A stretch of 27,620 nt of DNA from Candidatus Dojkabacteria bacterium (GCA_028696915.1 JAQVGB010000003.1:1-27620), one strand, 5' to 3'; shown: positions 8,435 to 18,400, counted from the stretch's first letter. Program-made: numbers and translations. The notes: generated from the letters alone by a model not told the origin.

Positions 8435-9415
8435 CTAGGGCTGGCGGCAGTTCACACTCTGGTTTTCAAGTTCACAGACAATGGCGGCGACGCCGCCTGC
8501 TTCTACCACGAGATCGACCGGTTCGTCATTGACGGTGACCTGGGTCGTGGATACCCTTCCCGTGCGGATGAACACGGTTCTTTGCGCCGTGTATGTGTAG
8601 GTGCTCTGAGCGGGGGCAACGGAAGAAAACATCTGGGTTCCGTCGACCTCAATTTCGAGCCAGGCGTTCTCTGTGCCGATCGTGATTCCGATGTCCATTT
8701 GCTGTGCGGCTGCTGGCCCATCTGCGGGAACTTCGTCTTGAGATCCGTCGTTGTTCTCGGTGTGATCAGAAGATTCGTCGGGGGCGTATTTGACAGTGAT
8801 TGACTTGACGGCCTCTTCTCCAATGTTGTCAGGGTGTCGCGACGTAATGACAAATGTGTTACTGCCTTTGCTGAGGGTTAACGATGACTCGAATGCTCCG
8901 GTGTAGGACACTCTGATCGGTTCATCATTGATTGTGACGGTCATGCTCGGCTCTGTCATTCCTTTGATGGTGAGCGGGCTGGTTTTGACGGTCACATTAC
9001 CCTGCGGTTCGGTGATCTCAAGCCGTGGTGGTTTCTGAAAATTGTAGAACTGGAAAATCAAGTAGCCGAGTGTTGCGACGACGACGATACCGATGACGAC
9101 CGTGGCCACGATTCCCGGTGTCAAAACGAAGATTGGTTGTTTGACCTTCTTCCGGGAGGTGTGGAAACCCTGTGTGGTCGAATCGCGTACCTCCCTGCGG
9201 TAGAGTGCGAGTATTTTTTGGGTAGAAAGACCAAGAAACTTAGCGTAATTTTGCAGGAAGCCCTTGGCATAAACAGCCGAAGGAAACCGGTTAAACTCGT
9301 TGTTTTCAAGGGCGAGCAGATAGGGCTTGTTGATTTTCGTCGCGGCGGCGACTTCCTCAAGCGAGAGCGCTCTTTTCTCCCGTTCTTTTTGTAGTAGTGA
9401 TCCTGCAGTCAGCAT
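8435..9415 (-). CDS. RodZ-like protein: cytoplasmic helix-turn-helix, one membrane helix, extracytoplasmic beta domains
   Basis: From ATG 9415 the protein has 326 residues. Residues about 3-70 are an Xre/HTH_25 helix-turn-helix (SLEEVAAATKINKPYLLALE), the type that contacts MreB in RodZ. A membrane helix lies at about 103-128. Outside there is an Ig-like module (about 130-210, PPRLEITEPQGNV) resembling glucodextranase B-type domains, an acidic linker, and a C-terminal DUF4115-like domain (about 240-320, AWLEIEVDGTQMF). RodZ supports cell shape through the MreB-based wall machinery; no mreB is in this window. A GTG at 9430 would add five residues, but ATG fits the family start better. A TATTCT lies 6 nt before the ATG, though no good -35 matches. 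The gene is 29 nt downstream of ftsK. Confidence 0.82.
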   Translation of the reverse strand: MLTAGSLLQKEREKRALSLEEVAAATKINKPYLLALENNEFNRFPSAVYAKGFLQNYAKFLGLSTQKILALYRREVRDSTTQGFHTSRKKVKQPIFVLTPGIVATVVIGIVVVATLGYLIFQFYNFQKPPRLEITEPQGNVTVKTSPLTIKGMTEPSMTVTINDEPIRVSYTGAFESSLTLSKGSNTFVITSRHPDNIGEEAVKSITVKYAPDESSDHTENNDGSQDEVPADGPAAAQQMDIGITIGTENAWLEIEVDGTQMFSSVAPAQSTYTYTAQRTVFIRTGRVSTTQVTVNDEPVDLVVEAGGVAAIVCELENQSVNCRQP

Positions 9416-9444
9416 GGAATAAGAATACACGTTGATACGTAATC

Positions 9445-11640
9445 TCAGGCAGTCTGGTTGTCTTGTGAGCCTCTGTTCAGAAAGGCTTCTGCATCGCTGA
9501 TCAGGACTTTCCTGGGCTTGCTGCCGTCCTGTGGTCCGACGACTTTCGCTTCGTAGAGCTGGTCGACCATCCGGGCGGCGCGGTTGTACCCGATGCTGAG
9601 CTTTCTCTGGAGCAGTGACGATGATGCCTTCTGTGAATTGACGACGATCCTGACCGCATCGGCAAACAGCGGATCGTCAAAAATATTGCCTCTCCCGCCG
9701 TTGACGCTGTTGCCAGCCTGCGGCTGGGTGATTGAAGGATTATACTCGACAGCCTGTGCCTGCGACTTAATAAACCCGGTAATTTGCTCGACTTCTTTAT
9801 TTGAAACAAATGCTCCCTGGATTCTCAGCGGGCGCGAGAGGTCAGGTGCCTTAAACAGCATGTCTCCGTCCCCCAGTAGGTTCTCCGCGCCGATCATGTC
9901 GAGAATGACTCGCGAATCGACTGAAGTTGCGACATTCATACCGATACGGGCCGGGATATTTGCCTTGATCAGGCCGGTGAGCACATCGACCGAGGGTCGC
10001 TGTGTCGCAAGCACAAGATGTATTCCGACGGCGCGTGCCATCTGTGCAAGCCGCACGACCTTCGACTCGATATCGATTCCTGATGTAAGCATCAAGTCGG
10101 CCATCTCGTCCACCACAAGGATGATATAGGGTAGGGCGGGAAACCCGAATTTCGCATTATACTGCTCGAGATTTCTTACTTCTGCCTTTTTGAGAATGTG
10201 GAAGCGTCTCTGCATCTCAGAAACAAGCCACTCGAGGGTATAGATCACCTTGTCCATATCGGTAATGACAGGTGTTAAAAGGTGTGGAATGTCGTTATAC
10301 GGCGGGAGCTCGACCATCTTGGGATCGACGAGGATCAGCCGCACATAGTCGGGCGAGTGGTTCATCAGAAGGCCGGACAGAAACGAATGCACGCAGACCG
10401 ATTTTCCAGACCCCGTCGCGCCAGCGATGAGAAGGTGGGGCATCTTGGCGAGGTCGCGTACAAGCGGTTCCCCGGCAATATTCTTGCCGAGCACCAGTGG
10501 CAGTTTTCCTGAGAACTGTTTCATTTCAGATGAGCGCAACATGTCGCCGAGAGTAACGAACGTCGGTTTCTGGTTCGGAACCTCGATTCCGATGAGCGAT
10601 GTTCCCGGGATTGGCGCTTCGATACGGACGGAGCCGGAGGGAGCCGCCAGCGCAAGTGCCAGATCGTTGCCGAGCGATTTAACTTTTGCAACTTTTGTGC
10701 CGACCGTGATGCTGAGTGCGTATTGGACGACCCGCGGCCCGACTGCAATTTTGCTGACTTTCGCTTGTATCCCGAAGCTCTTCAGTGTCCGTTCGATGAT
10801 ATCCGCCTTGGATCGGTAGATACGGGGATCGACCGTTGCCGTGTGTGAGGTCGAAAGAATGTCCATTGGGGGAGTTTGCCAGTCCGGGAACTTTATCTCT
10901 GGAGGTTCTTCACTTTCCGGCTCGACAGAGCCGGAGACTCCCGATGAATATGATGACCCGTCGTCCGTCCGGGCAGGAGAAGAGACCGGAATATCGTCGT
11001 CTGATGACAGGGGTTTGCGTTTTTCCTGATCGGGCATTGGGCCTTGTTGTCCGATGAACAGTGCCTCTTCATTCTGGGGGAGCGGTTCGAGCTGTCCCTG
11101 TTTCTCAAATTTCCTCTGTCTCCGCCGCTCAAGAAATTCGGTGACGGCGGCTTTGACCTGGTCGAGAGTCATGTTTGATATGAGGGTGACCGCTATGGCC
11201 GAGAAGAGAAAGAGGACAAGGATTGACGCGAACCGGCCGAATGTGTCGATCAGCACCTGTGAGAAGGTATACCCCACCAGACCTCCGCCCTGTCCTGCCA
11301 AGGCGCTTTCGTGTGCCTTCTCAACGGGAATAATAAGATGTGTCGCGGCGGCAATAATTAGTGAAAGCAAGAAGAACCCGAATGTCGTTCGAAGACCGTT
11401 GATTTTGGTCTGGTATCCGAGAATAGTAAGCGCGATCAGAAGCAGGGTGATACCGGTCGGAATGCTCGCTACACCGACGATTGACAGAATTGTCCTGAAG
11501 AGTGATCCCTCAAGAAAGAGACTGACCACACACAAAATGGCCGCTACAAGGATGAGCAGTCCAAAAAATGTTCGTGTTTCCTCACTCTTTATGGTGAGTT
11601 CTTTTCGCTTGCGGGGGCGTCCCCGCCGTCTCCGAGCCAC
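9445..11640 (-). CDS. ftsK: FtsK/SpoIIIE-type DNA translocase
   Basis: FtsK pumps chromosomal DNA through the closing septum. The N-terminus is very basic (ARRRRGRPRKRKE) and precedes four membrane helices. A variable acidic/Ser-rich linker follows, then the motor with Walker A GATGSGKS (about 406-413), Walker B ILVVDEMADLM (about 505-515), and the C-terminal winged-helix gamma domain (about 665-725, LLQRKLSIGYNRAARMVDQL), which reads orientation sequences. I start at GTG 11640 (731 residues), not ATG 11685: a promoter with -10 TACAAT ends 6 nt before this GTG, so transcripts would begin at it and exclude the earlier ATG. If an upstream promoter is used instead, the protein would be 15 residues longer. 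It is the first gene of a probable ftsK-rodZ-dnaG unit. Confidence 0.93.
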   Translation of the reverse strand: MARRRRGRPRKRKELTIKSEETRTFFGLLILVAAILCVVSLFLEGSLFRTILSIVGVASIPTGITLLLIALTILGYQTKINGLRTTFGFFLLSLIIAAATHLIIPVEKAHESALAGQGGGLVGYTFSQVLIDTFGRFASILVLFLFSAIAVTLISNMTLDQVKAAVTEFLERRRQRKFEKQGQLEPLPQNEEALFIGQQGPMPDQEKRKPLSSDDDIPVSSPARTDDGSSYSSGVSGSVEPESEEPPEIKFPDWQTPPMDILSTSHTATVDPRIYRSKADIIERTLKSFGIQAKVSKIAVGPRVVQYALSITVGTKVAKVKSLGNDLALALAAPSGSVRIEAPIPGTSLIGIEVPNQKPTFVTLGDMLRSSEMKQFSGKLPLVLGKNIAGEPLVRDLAKMPHLLIAGATGSGKSVCVHSFLSGLLMNHSPDYVRLILVDPKMVELPPYNDIPHLLTPVITDMDKVIYTLEWLVSEMQRRFHILKKAEVRNLEQYNAKFGFPALPYIILVVDEMADLMLTSGIDIESKVVRLAQMARAVGIHLVLATQRPSVDVLTGLIKANIPARIGMNVATSVDSRVILDMIGAENLLGDGDMLFKAPDLSRPLRIQGAFVSNKEVEQITGFIKSQAQAVEYNPSITQPQAGNSVNGGRGNIFDDPLFADAVRIVVNSQKASSSLLQRKLSIGYNRAARMVDQLYEAKVVGPQDGSKPRKVLISDAEAFLNRGSQDNQTA

Positions 11641-11646
11641 GTCATG

Positions 11647-11675
11647 ATTGTAGTGGAATGGCGATAGGTTGGCAA
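11647..11675 (-). promoter_or_regulatory. Promoter of ftsK, leaderless layout
   Basis: On the minus strand TTGCCA (11675-11670), a 17-nt spacer, TACAAT (11652-11647) and 6 nt precede the GTG at 11640. The layout is the same as at the PEGA gene, with the same -35 hexamer, spacer length, distance to the start and GTG start codon. It lies inside the extended ORF that would start at ATG 11685, and so decides the start. Confidence 0.65.
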
Positions 11676-11855
11676 TTGTTTGCATTGATACGCAATGGAC
11701 CGGAATGGAGACTGGAATCGTAACGTGGGCTGGGCGAACATGCTATACCTCGGAAACATTGGAACAGAGCTCATTTCTGTGCCTTGTCGCCTGTGGGATA
11801 ATTCCGGGTCTGCCGGTTGGTGAATTACCGAAACAGCCCGATACGGTCAAATTTG

Positions 11856-11884
11856 TTGACATACTGGTAGCCGTATGATATGAT
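11856..11884 (+). promoter_or_regulatory. Main promoter of the rpoBC-rpsL-rpsG operon
   Basis: TTGACA at 11856-11861 and TATGAT at 11879-11884 are separated by exactly 17 nt, and a TGn extended -10 (11876-11878) is present. Transcription should start near 11891, giving a leader of about 185 nt before rpoB. The rest of the 11641-12075 gap holds the ftsK promoter, the possible leader ORF and the hairpin listed separately, with no other gene visible. Confidence 0.85.
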
Positions 11885-11920
11885 TGCCCTGACCTTTTCT
11901 CGAAAAACACCGTCATATTA

Positions 11921-11968
11921 ATGTTTTTGTCATTTTTCTCGCGTAAATCACTGAAGAACAGTCGATAG
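11921..11968 (+). CDS. Possible 15-codon leader peptide in the rpoB leader
   Basis: ATG at 11921 opens a short frame, MFLSFFSRKSLKNSR, whose TAG stop (11966-11968) overlaps the first bases of the terminator-like hairpin. It begins about 30 nt after the predicted transcription start. No Shine-Dalgarno site is visible, and a frame of this length can occur by chance. Its placement against the hairpin is the only reason to list it. A ribosome at the stop would block hairpin folding. Confidence 0.2.
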   Translation: MFLSFFSRKSLKNSR

Positions 11969-11988
11969 GCACTGGGTGTGCCTTTTTT
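11967..11988 (+). terminator. Terminator-like hairpin in the rpoB leader (possible attenuator)
   Basis: AGGCAC (11967-11972), a 5-nt loop and GTGCCT (11978-11983) form a perfect 6-bp stem followed directly by a T run to 11988. It lies about 75-100 nt into the rpoB transcript. There is no plus-strand gene upstream that it could terminate, so its likely role is partial termination ahead of rpoB. Confidence 0.55.
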
Positions 11989-12075
11989 GCGCTTCATTGA
12001 TGCACGCGACAGAGCAAAGGCAGTGGATACAGCGTCAATCGACCGAGATCATAATTTTGAACCGGGCTCAAAATA

Positions 12076-15000
12076 ATGGCTGAAGTCAAGAGAAATGTCG
12101 TTGGTCGGGTTAATCTCGGAACAACGACACCCCTGATTCCTCTTCCGAATTTTATCGAATCACAGCATACTTCTTTTAACGAATTCGTGAAGGAAGGATT
12201 ACGCACGCTGTTTGATTCAATCAATCCGGTCAAAGACACGCTTGGGAAAATGTGGACGCTCGAGTTCGGACAGTACCGCTTTGGTAAACCGAACCGGACC
12301 CAGGATGAGGCGATCGAAAAGAATCTTTCGTACGATGCGCCTCTCTACGTGATAGTGAAGTTGACGAACGAGCGCACCGGTGAGATCCAGGAGCAGGAAA
12401 TTTTTGTTTCCGATATTCCTATTATGACCGACGAGGGATACTTCATATACAACGGTGTCTCAAAAGTCGTTGTCCATCAGATTGTCCGTGCAGAAGGTGT
12501 CCTGTTTGATGAAAGCAAGCGAAGTCTTCCTTCACGGCGGTTGTTTAATGCACGGCTGATGCCGTTCCGTGGACCCTGGTTTGAGTTCGATGTCAGCAAA
12601 AGCGACGTGATGACTGTCCGTCTGATCAACAAGCGTCCTAAGGTGCTTGTTACATCGCTTCTGCGCGTCCTCGGATTCTCATCCGACGAAGAGATCAGAA
12701 GTGTGTTCAAGGACGTGCTCGGCCTAGAGCGGGATATCATCGAATCGACCCTCGAGCGCGATAGCACAAAAAGCCGCGAACAGGCGGTGATCGACATTTA
12801 TAACAAGATCCGCCCCGACGAGAGTGTGTCCCTTGAGTCAGCGGAGAAGTACATCAAAGGATTCTTCTTTAATAACCGCCGTTTTGAGCTTGGCCGTATC
12901 GGCAGGTATCAATTGAATAAAAAACTTGAGCTCGACGTAGAATTGAAACCGGGCAATTACCGTTTGTTTGTCAACGATCTTGTTGAGCTTATTAAGGCGC
13001 TTGTCGAAGTGAATAACGGGAAGCGACAGCCCGATGATGTCGACCATCTTGCAAACCGCCGTATCCGTGGAGTCGGGGAGATAATTCTCGACGAACTGCG
13101 TGTCGGTATCGTGCGGATGGAAAAAACGATCCGTGATCGTATGAGTATGCACGGCGAAGAAGAAAAGGTAACCGCGTCCATGCTCGTGAGCACGAAACCA
13201 TTCTCTGCCGCGGTCAACAGCATGTTTGGTACCGGACAGCTGTGCCGGTTCATGGATCAGGAGAACTTCCTTGCCGAGCTCGAGCACAAACGCGAAGTGA
13301 CGGCAACCGGTCCCGACGGGCTCACAAAGGAGAGGGCAACGTTTTCAGTCCGCGATGTCCATTTTTCACACTATTCACGCTTCTGTCCGGTAACCACCCC
13401 CGAAGGAACCCCAATCGGTATTTCACTGCATCTTGCACTTTACGCGCGGATAAACAAGTACGGGTTCATCGAAGTGCCCTACGTGAAAGTCGAAAAAACG
13501 GCAAAGAACACAAAGAAAGACCTTGTTGGCAGGATTCCTCTCGAAGATGTCGTAAATCCGAAGACAAAGAAGGTCCTCGTGAAGGGTCAGACCATCATTG
13601 ATGAAAAGACTGCGGAGGCGATTGCTTCCGTGAAAGAACTTCAGGAAATTCAGGTGCGATCGTTCCGGAGCGGAGAGATTATCTATGTCGACCCGGCGGA
13701 CGAAACGAAATATGTTACGACGATGTCGACCGTGCAGATGGATGAGCACGGTAACCTGACGGGCCAGCTTGTTTCCGTCAGGGCGGAAGGTCATTTCTTC
13801 CTTCGTCCGGTGCAGGATGTTCAGTTAATGGATGTCGTCCCGTCACAGATTTGCGGACTTGGTCTGTCGACTCTCGCATGTGTCGCGTGCGACGATCCTG
13901 CTCGTGCACTGATGGGTTCGAACATGCAGAGGCAGGCAGTTCCACTTGTTAACAGTCAATCACCGATCGTCGGGACCGGCTATGAAGAAATTGTCTCACG
14001 CCAGTCCGGATGGACGGTCTATGCTGAAGGAGACGGGGTGGTGTCATATGTCGACGCGTCAACCGTGAAGGTGAAATATGCAGGTGAAAAGAAGGAGCGT
14101 GCCTATGAGGTGATCACATTTCAAGATACCAACCAGGGCAACTGCTATATTCAGTGTCCGGTCGTGGATTTGAACCAGAAAGTCAAGACAGGCGACCTTC
14201 TGATCGACGGTCCCAGCATGCAAAACGGAGAGATGGCTCTTGGGACGAATATAACTGCGGCATACATGATCTTCGAAGGATATGTGTACGAAGACGGCTT
14301 CCTCATTTCGGACCGGCTGGTGCGGGATGATGTTCTGACCTCGATCCATATTAAGAAGTATAAGCTTGAGGTTCAGGAGACAGAGTTGGGTCCTGAAATT
14401 CTTACGAACGACATCCCGAATGTAAGCGAACGCGCATTGAGAAATCTGGATGAGCGCGGTATCGTCCGCATCGGCTCGAGCGTTCAGCCGCAGGACGTGC
14501 TTGTCGGGTGCATCGCCCCGAAGGGTGAGCAGGAGTTGACTGCAGAGGAGCGGCTTTTGCGTGCGATTTTTGGTGAGCATGCCCGTGAGGTTCGCGATAA
14601 TTCGTTAAAAGTTCCACACGGTCAGGGTGGTGTCGTCGTTAAGACACAGACACTGTCTGTTGCCGAGGGTGACAAGCTCTCGTCAGGCGTGCTTCAGCAG
14701 GTGAACGTGTGGGTTGCCCAAACGAAGCGGATTTCATTTGGGGATAAACTGGCTGGCCGTCACGGAGACAAGGGAACCGTATCGATGATCCTCCCACAGG
14801 AGGATATGCCGTTCCTTGAAGACGGTACGCCGGTTGACATTATTATCAACCCGATCCTTGTCAAAAGAATGAATATCGGTCAGCTTTTGGAAGTGAAACT
14901 TGGAAAACTAGCCGCAGATCTGGGAATTAAACTTGCCCTACCAAACTTCGAGAGTTGGAATCTTCAGTGGCTGTACGACGAGTGCGAGAAGAATGGTATC

Positions 15001-15486
15001 AGTACCGACGAGCGTGTGACGTTGTATGACGGTCGGACAGGTAAGCCGTTCGCAAAGAAGGTGAAAGTCGGCCCTAAGTACATTTTAAAACTGAAGCATA
15101 TCGCGGATACTAAGATCCATGCGCGGTCGACCGGACCCTACACGCTGGTTACCCAACAACCTCTTGGAGGAAAAGCACAGATGGGTGGTCAACGGTTTGG
15201 AGAAATGGAAGTGTGGGCGCTAGAAGCACATGGCGTGCCGACTATCCTTCAGGAAATGCTGACGATTAAGTCCGACGATGTTCGTGGCCGTGCCGATGCC
15301 TACAAGGCAATCATCCACGGAGAGAATATTGAGTCGGTGTCTGCCCCGGAATCGTTCAAAGTGCTTATGAGAGAGTTGAACGCACTATCGTTGAATATCG
15401 ACCTAATTTATAAGCAGGCGGAAACGGCTGACGATGGAGGAACAGAACAACCCGTTGAGGCAGAGCAACCGGCGGAGGTTCTCTGA
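12076..15486 (+). CDS. rpoB: DNA-directed RNA polymerase subunit beta
   Basis: This is a complete RpoB of 1136 residues without the large lineage insertions of E. coli. Landmarks are the N-terminal NFIESQHTSF, the fork/rifampicin region FGTGQLCRFMDQ (384-395), HYSRFCPVTTPEGTPIG (about 432-448), the active-site GDKLAGRHGDKG near 895, and the C-terminal clamp segment GGQRFGEMEVWALEA. Several rifampicin-contact positions differ from E. coli (Glu407, Thr409, Thr411 and Ser450 at the places of Arg529, Ser531, Leu533 and Ile572). The acidic tail after about 1115 is encoded in the overlap with rpoC. No Shine-Dalgarno site precedes the ATG. The rplJ/rplL genes often found upstream are absent. Confidence 0.98.
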   Translation: MAEVKRNVVGRVNLGTTTPLIPLPNFIESQHTSFNEFVKEGLRTLFDSINPVKDTLGKMWTLEFGQYRFGKPNRTQDEAIEKNLSYDAPLYVIVKLTNERTGEIQEQEIFVSDIPIMTDEGYFIYNGVSKVVVHQIVRAEGVLFDESKRSLPSRRLFNARLMPFRGPWFEFDVSKSDVMTVRLINKRPKVLVTSLLRVLGFSSDEEIRSVFKDVLGLERDIIESTLERDSTKSREQAVIDIYNKIRPDESVSLESAEKYIKGFFFNNRRFELGRIGRYQLNKKLELDVELKPGNYRLFVNDLVELIKALVEVNNGKRQPDDVDHLANRRIRGVGEIILDELRVGIVRMEKTIRDRMSMHGEEEKVTASMLVSTKPFSAAVNSMFGTGQLCRFMDQENFLAELEHKREVTATGPDGLTKERATFSVRDVHFSHYSRFCPVTTPEGTPIGISLHLALYARINKYGFIEVPYVKVEKTAKNTKKDLVGRIPLEDVVNPKTKKVLVKGQTIIDEKTAEAIASVKELQEIQVRSFRSGEIIYVDPADETKYVTTMSTVQMDEHGNLTGQLVSVRAEGHFFLRPVQDVQLMDVVPSQICGLGLSTLACVACDDPARALMGSNMQRQAVPLVNSQSPIVGTGYEEIVSRQSGWTVYAEGDGVVSYVDASTVKVKYAGEKKERAYEVITFQDTNQGNCYIQCPVVDLNQKVKTGDLLIDGPSMQNGEMALGTNITAAYMIFEGYVYEDGFLISDRLVRDDVLTSIHIKKYKLEVQETELGPEILTNDIPNVSERALRNLDERGIVRIGSSVQPQDVLVGCIAPKGEQELTAEERLLRAIFGEHAREVRDNSLKVPHGQGGVVVKTQTLSVAEGDKLSSGVLQQVNVWVAQTKRISFGDKLAGRHGDKGTVSMILPQEDMPFLEDGTPVDIIINPILVKRMNIGQLLEVKLGKLAADLGIKLALPNFESWNLQWLYDECEKNGISTDERVTLYDGRTGKPFAKKVKVGPKYILKLKHIADTKIHARSTGPYTLVTQQPLGGKAQMGGQRFGEMEVWALEAHGVPTILQEMLTIKSDDVRGRADAYKAIIHGENIESVSAPESFKVLMRELNALSLNIDLIYKQAETADDGGTEQPVEAEQPAEVL

Positions 15487-18400
15487 TTTCTCAGCAATAA
15501 AAGTTACACTTGCATCTCCCGAACAGATCATGTCCTGGTCTCACGGTGAGGTCGAGAAAGCTGAAACGATCAATTACCGGACACTCAAACCCGAGGTCGG
15601 TGGCCTGATGTGCGAAAAGATCTTCGGGCCGACAAAGAACTACGAGTGTTACTGCGGTAAATACCGAAAAGTTCGGTATAAGGGTATTATCTGTGACAAG
15701 TGCGGCGTCGAAGTCACGAGCAATAACGTCCGGCGTGAGCGCATGGGGCACATCAAGCTTGCAGTACCCGTTACCCATGTCTGGTACGCGTACAGCATCC
15801 CGAACAAAATATCGACGATCCTCGACATTTCTCAGAAACGTCTCCTGTCGGTCGTATATTACACACGCTATTTAATCACCGAGGTCGACTCGAAACGCAA
15901 ACAGGAGATCATCCCTGTCATTGACGAGGAGCTTTCACAGAAGAAAGCTGAACTTGATAAGGAGATGGAGAAGCTTGTTGCGGAAGTTGAACAGAAGACC
16001 AAGAAAGAAACCGACTCATTAAAGAAAAAAGAAAAAGACGATGAAAAGCGTGCTTTCAAAGTCGAGACCCTTCAGCACTCTCTGAAGCGCCAGGTGGCCG
16101 CGCTCCACAAGGAGTTCGCCAGCAAGGAAGAGGATCTTGAGAAGGAGTACCATGAGCTTCGTGAACTGGTCCAACGGGTAGAAGTTGGCGAGGTGCTTTC
16201 CGAAGACGAGTTCATTATTCTTCGTGAGCGGAATTTCCTTTTTTTCACCGCAAAAATGGGTGCAGATGCGCTCAAGGACCTCCTGTCTGCACTCGATCTG
16301 CAGTCGATCAGCCAACGGCTCCGTCACGAGATCAACGTGACGCAGTCTCTCGCAAAGCGTGCCAAGATCATTGGTAGGCTCAGGTTGATGGAAGGGCTTT
16401 TGAAAAATAATCTCCGTCCCGAATGGATGGTGCTCGATGCGCTTCCCGTCATTCCTCCGGATCTTCGGCCGATCATCCAGCTTCCGGGCGGAAAATTCGC
16501 TACATCCGACCTCAACGACCTGTACCGGAGAGTGATCAACCGCAACAATCGTTTGAAGCGGCTCATTCAGATCGGTGCACCTGAAGCGATTCTCAGAAAT
16601 GAAAAACGGATGTTACAGGAGGCGGTTGACGCACTCATCGACAATTCACATCGTCCAAGTCGTCCTGTCGTCAATCTCCGCAAAATGCCGTACAAGGCAT
16701 TGACCGATCAGCTGAGAGGCAAAAAGGGCCGCTTCCGCCGGAACCTTCTTGGAAAACGCGTCGACTATTCCGGACGTGCCGTTATTATCGGATCTGCAGA
16801 CCTGACATTGAACCAGTGCGGACTTCCGCGGAGCATGGTGCTTGAAATGTTCAGACCGTTTGTGATCCGTGAATTGCTCGAGATGGGCAAGGCGCCCAAT
16901 ATTCGTGTCGCAAAACAGCTCATCGATGACGAAGATGAGGTGATCTGGGATATTCTTGAACGGTTGATTGAAAACCGGCCGGTGCTTTTAAACCGTGCAC
17001 CGACACTTCACAAACAGGGTATCCAGGCGTTCTATCCGAGGCTTGTCGAGGGAAATGCGATCCGTATCCATCCGTTGGTTTGTGCGTCGTACAATGCGGA
17101 CTTCGACGGAGACATGATGGCGGTCCATATTCCGTTGACCGAAGAAGCGGTTGACGAGGCTCGAAAGAATATGCTTGCTCAGGAAAATATCGTCGATCTC
17201 TCCGACGGCAGTGTCTGGGCGCTTCCGACGAAGGACATGATCATTGGGCTATTCATGCTTACTGCGAAAGACGTTGATGATGCGCCTCCGGTTGTGTTCC
17301 CGAGCTTGAACCGTGCGATTTCTGCTCATGATTCAGGCGAAGTTACGCTGAACCAGAAGGTTGTTGTCCGTCATGAAGGAGAGACGATTGAGACATCGAT
17401 CGGACGGTTGATTTTCAACACGGCACTTCCCGACGGCCATCCGTTTGTCAATGAACAGGTGACGAAGTCAGTTCTGGGAAGTATTGTTAAAGGAATTATC
17501 CGGGAGTATCCGAAGGAAGCGGCGGTCGAAACGCTTGATAATATGAAAGCGCTCGGGTTCCGCTACGCAACTGAACTCGGGTACGATCTTGCGGTCGAGG
17601 ATTTCGAAATCGATATCGACCGTGAAGCGTCACTTGAAAAAGGTGATCAACAGGAGCTCAAACTGCAGGAGGATTATTTGATGGGACTTCTAACCTACGA
17701 CGAAAAACGTAACCTCAGCATCGATCTCTGGAACAACATTACCGATGAGATGGACAAGAAAATATGGGAGCGGATGAACACAGATAACCCGGTCTATCTT
17801 CAGGTCAAATCGGGTGCGGCGAACTATCCCCCGCAGGTCCGTCAGATTGTTGCCATGAAGGGACTTCTGCGTGATCCGCAGGGTGAATGGGTCGAGCTTC
17901 CGATCAAAGGAAATCATACGAAAGGTCTTTCGGCGTTTGAATACTTCGCCGCAAGCCGTGCTGCACGGAAAGGTTTTGCCGATACCGCGCTTCGTACGTC
18001 GAAGAGCGGCTATCTGACCCGTAAACTTGTCGATGTTGCCCAGGACTTGATCATCCGTATCGAGGATTGTGGCGTCAAAGGACACGGTCACCGCATTGTC
18101 AGGGACGACGAAATGCGGACCCGCAGGATTCCGTTCTCTGAGATCATTCTTGGCCGTTGGACCGTGGAGGAAGTTATCGATCCCAAGACGAAGAAAGCCA
18201 TTATCAGTGCCGGTGAGGAAATTACGACAAAACTAGCCAAACAGATAGATGAGGCGGGTGTGCAGGAGGTCGTAGTGCGTTCACCGCTCACCTGTCAATC
18301 TCCGCTCGGCCTTTGTCAGAAGTGCTATGGATATGATATTGGAACGAATCGACCCGTTGAGATTGGTAAGGCTGTGGGTGTTATCGCCGCGCAGGCAATG

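Noticed and set aside
9416..9445. Leaderless promoter before the rodZ-like gene (TATTCT 6 nt before ATG)
   Set aside because: The distance matches the other cases, but the -35 position reads GCCTGA and the gene is only 29 nt after ftsK, so it is not firm enough to list.
11822..11850. Minus-strand TTGACC-N17-TAATTC as the ftsK promoter
   Set aside because: The spacing is good, but the -10 is weak and it lies beside the stronger rpoB promoter. The TTGCCA/TACAAT pair nearer to ftsK explains the start better. A second ftsK promoter remains possible.
15484..15486. UGA recoding (Gracilibacteria-type code)
   Set aside because: UGA ends rpoB, ftsK, grpE and other genes at expected lengths, and no conserved protein needs read-through.
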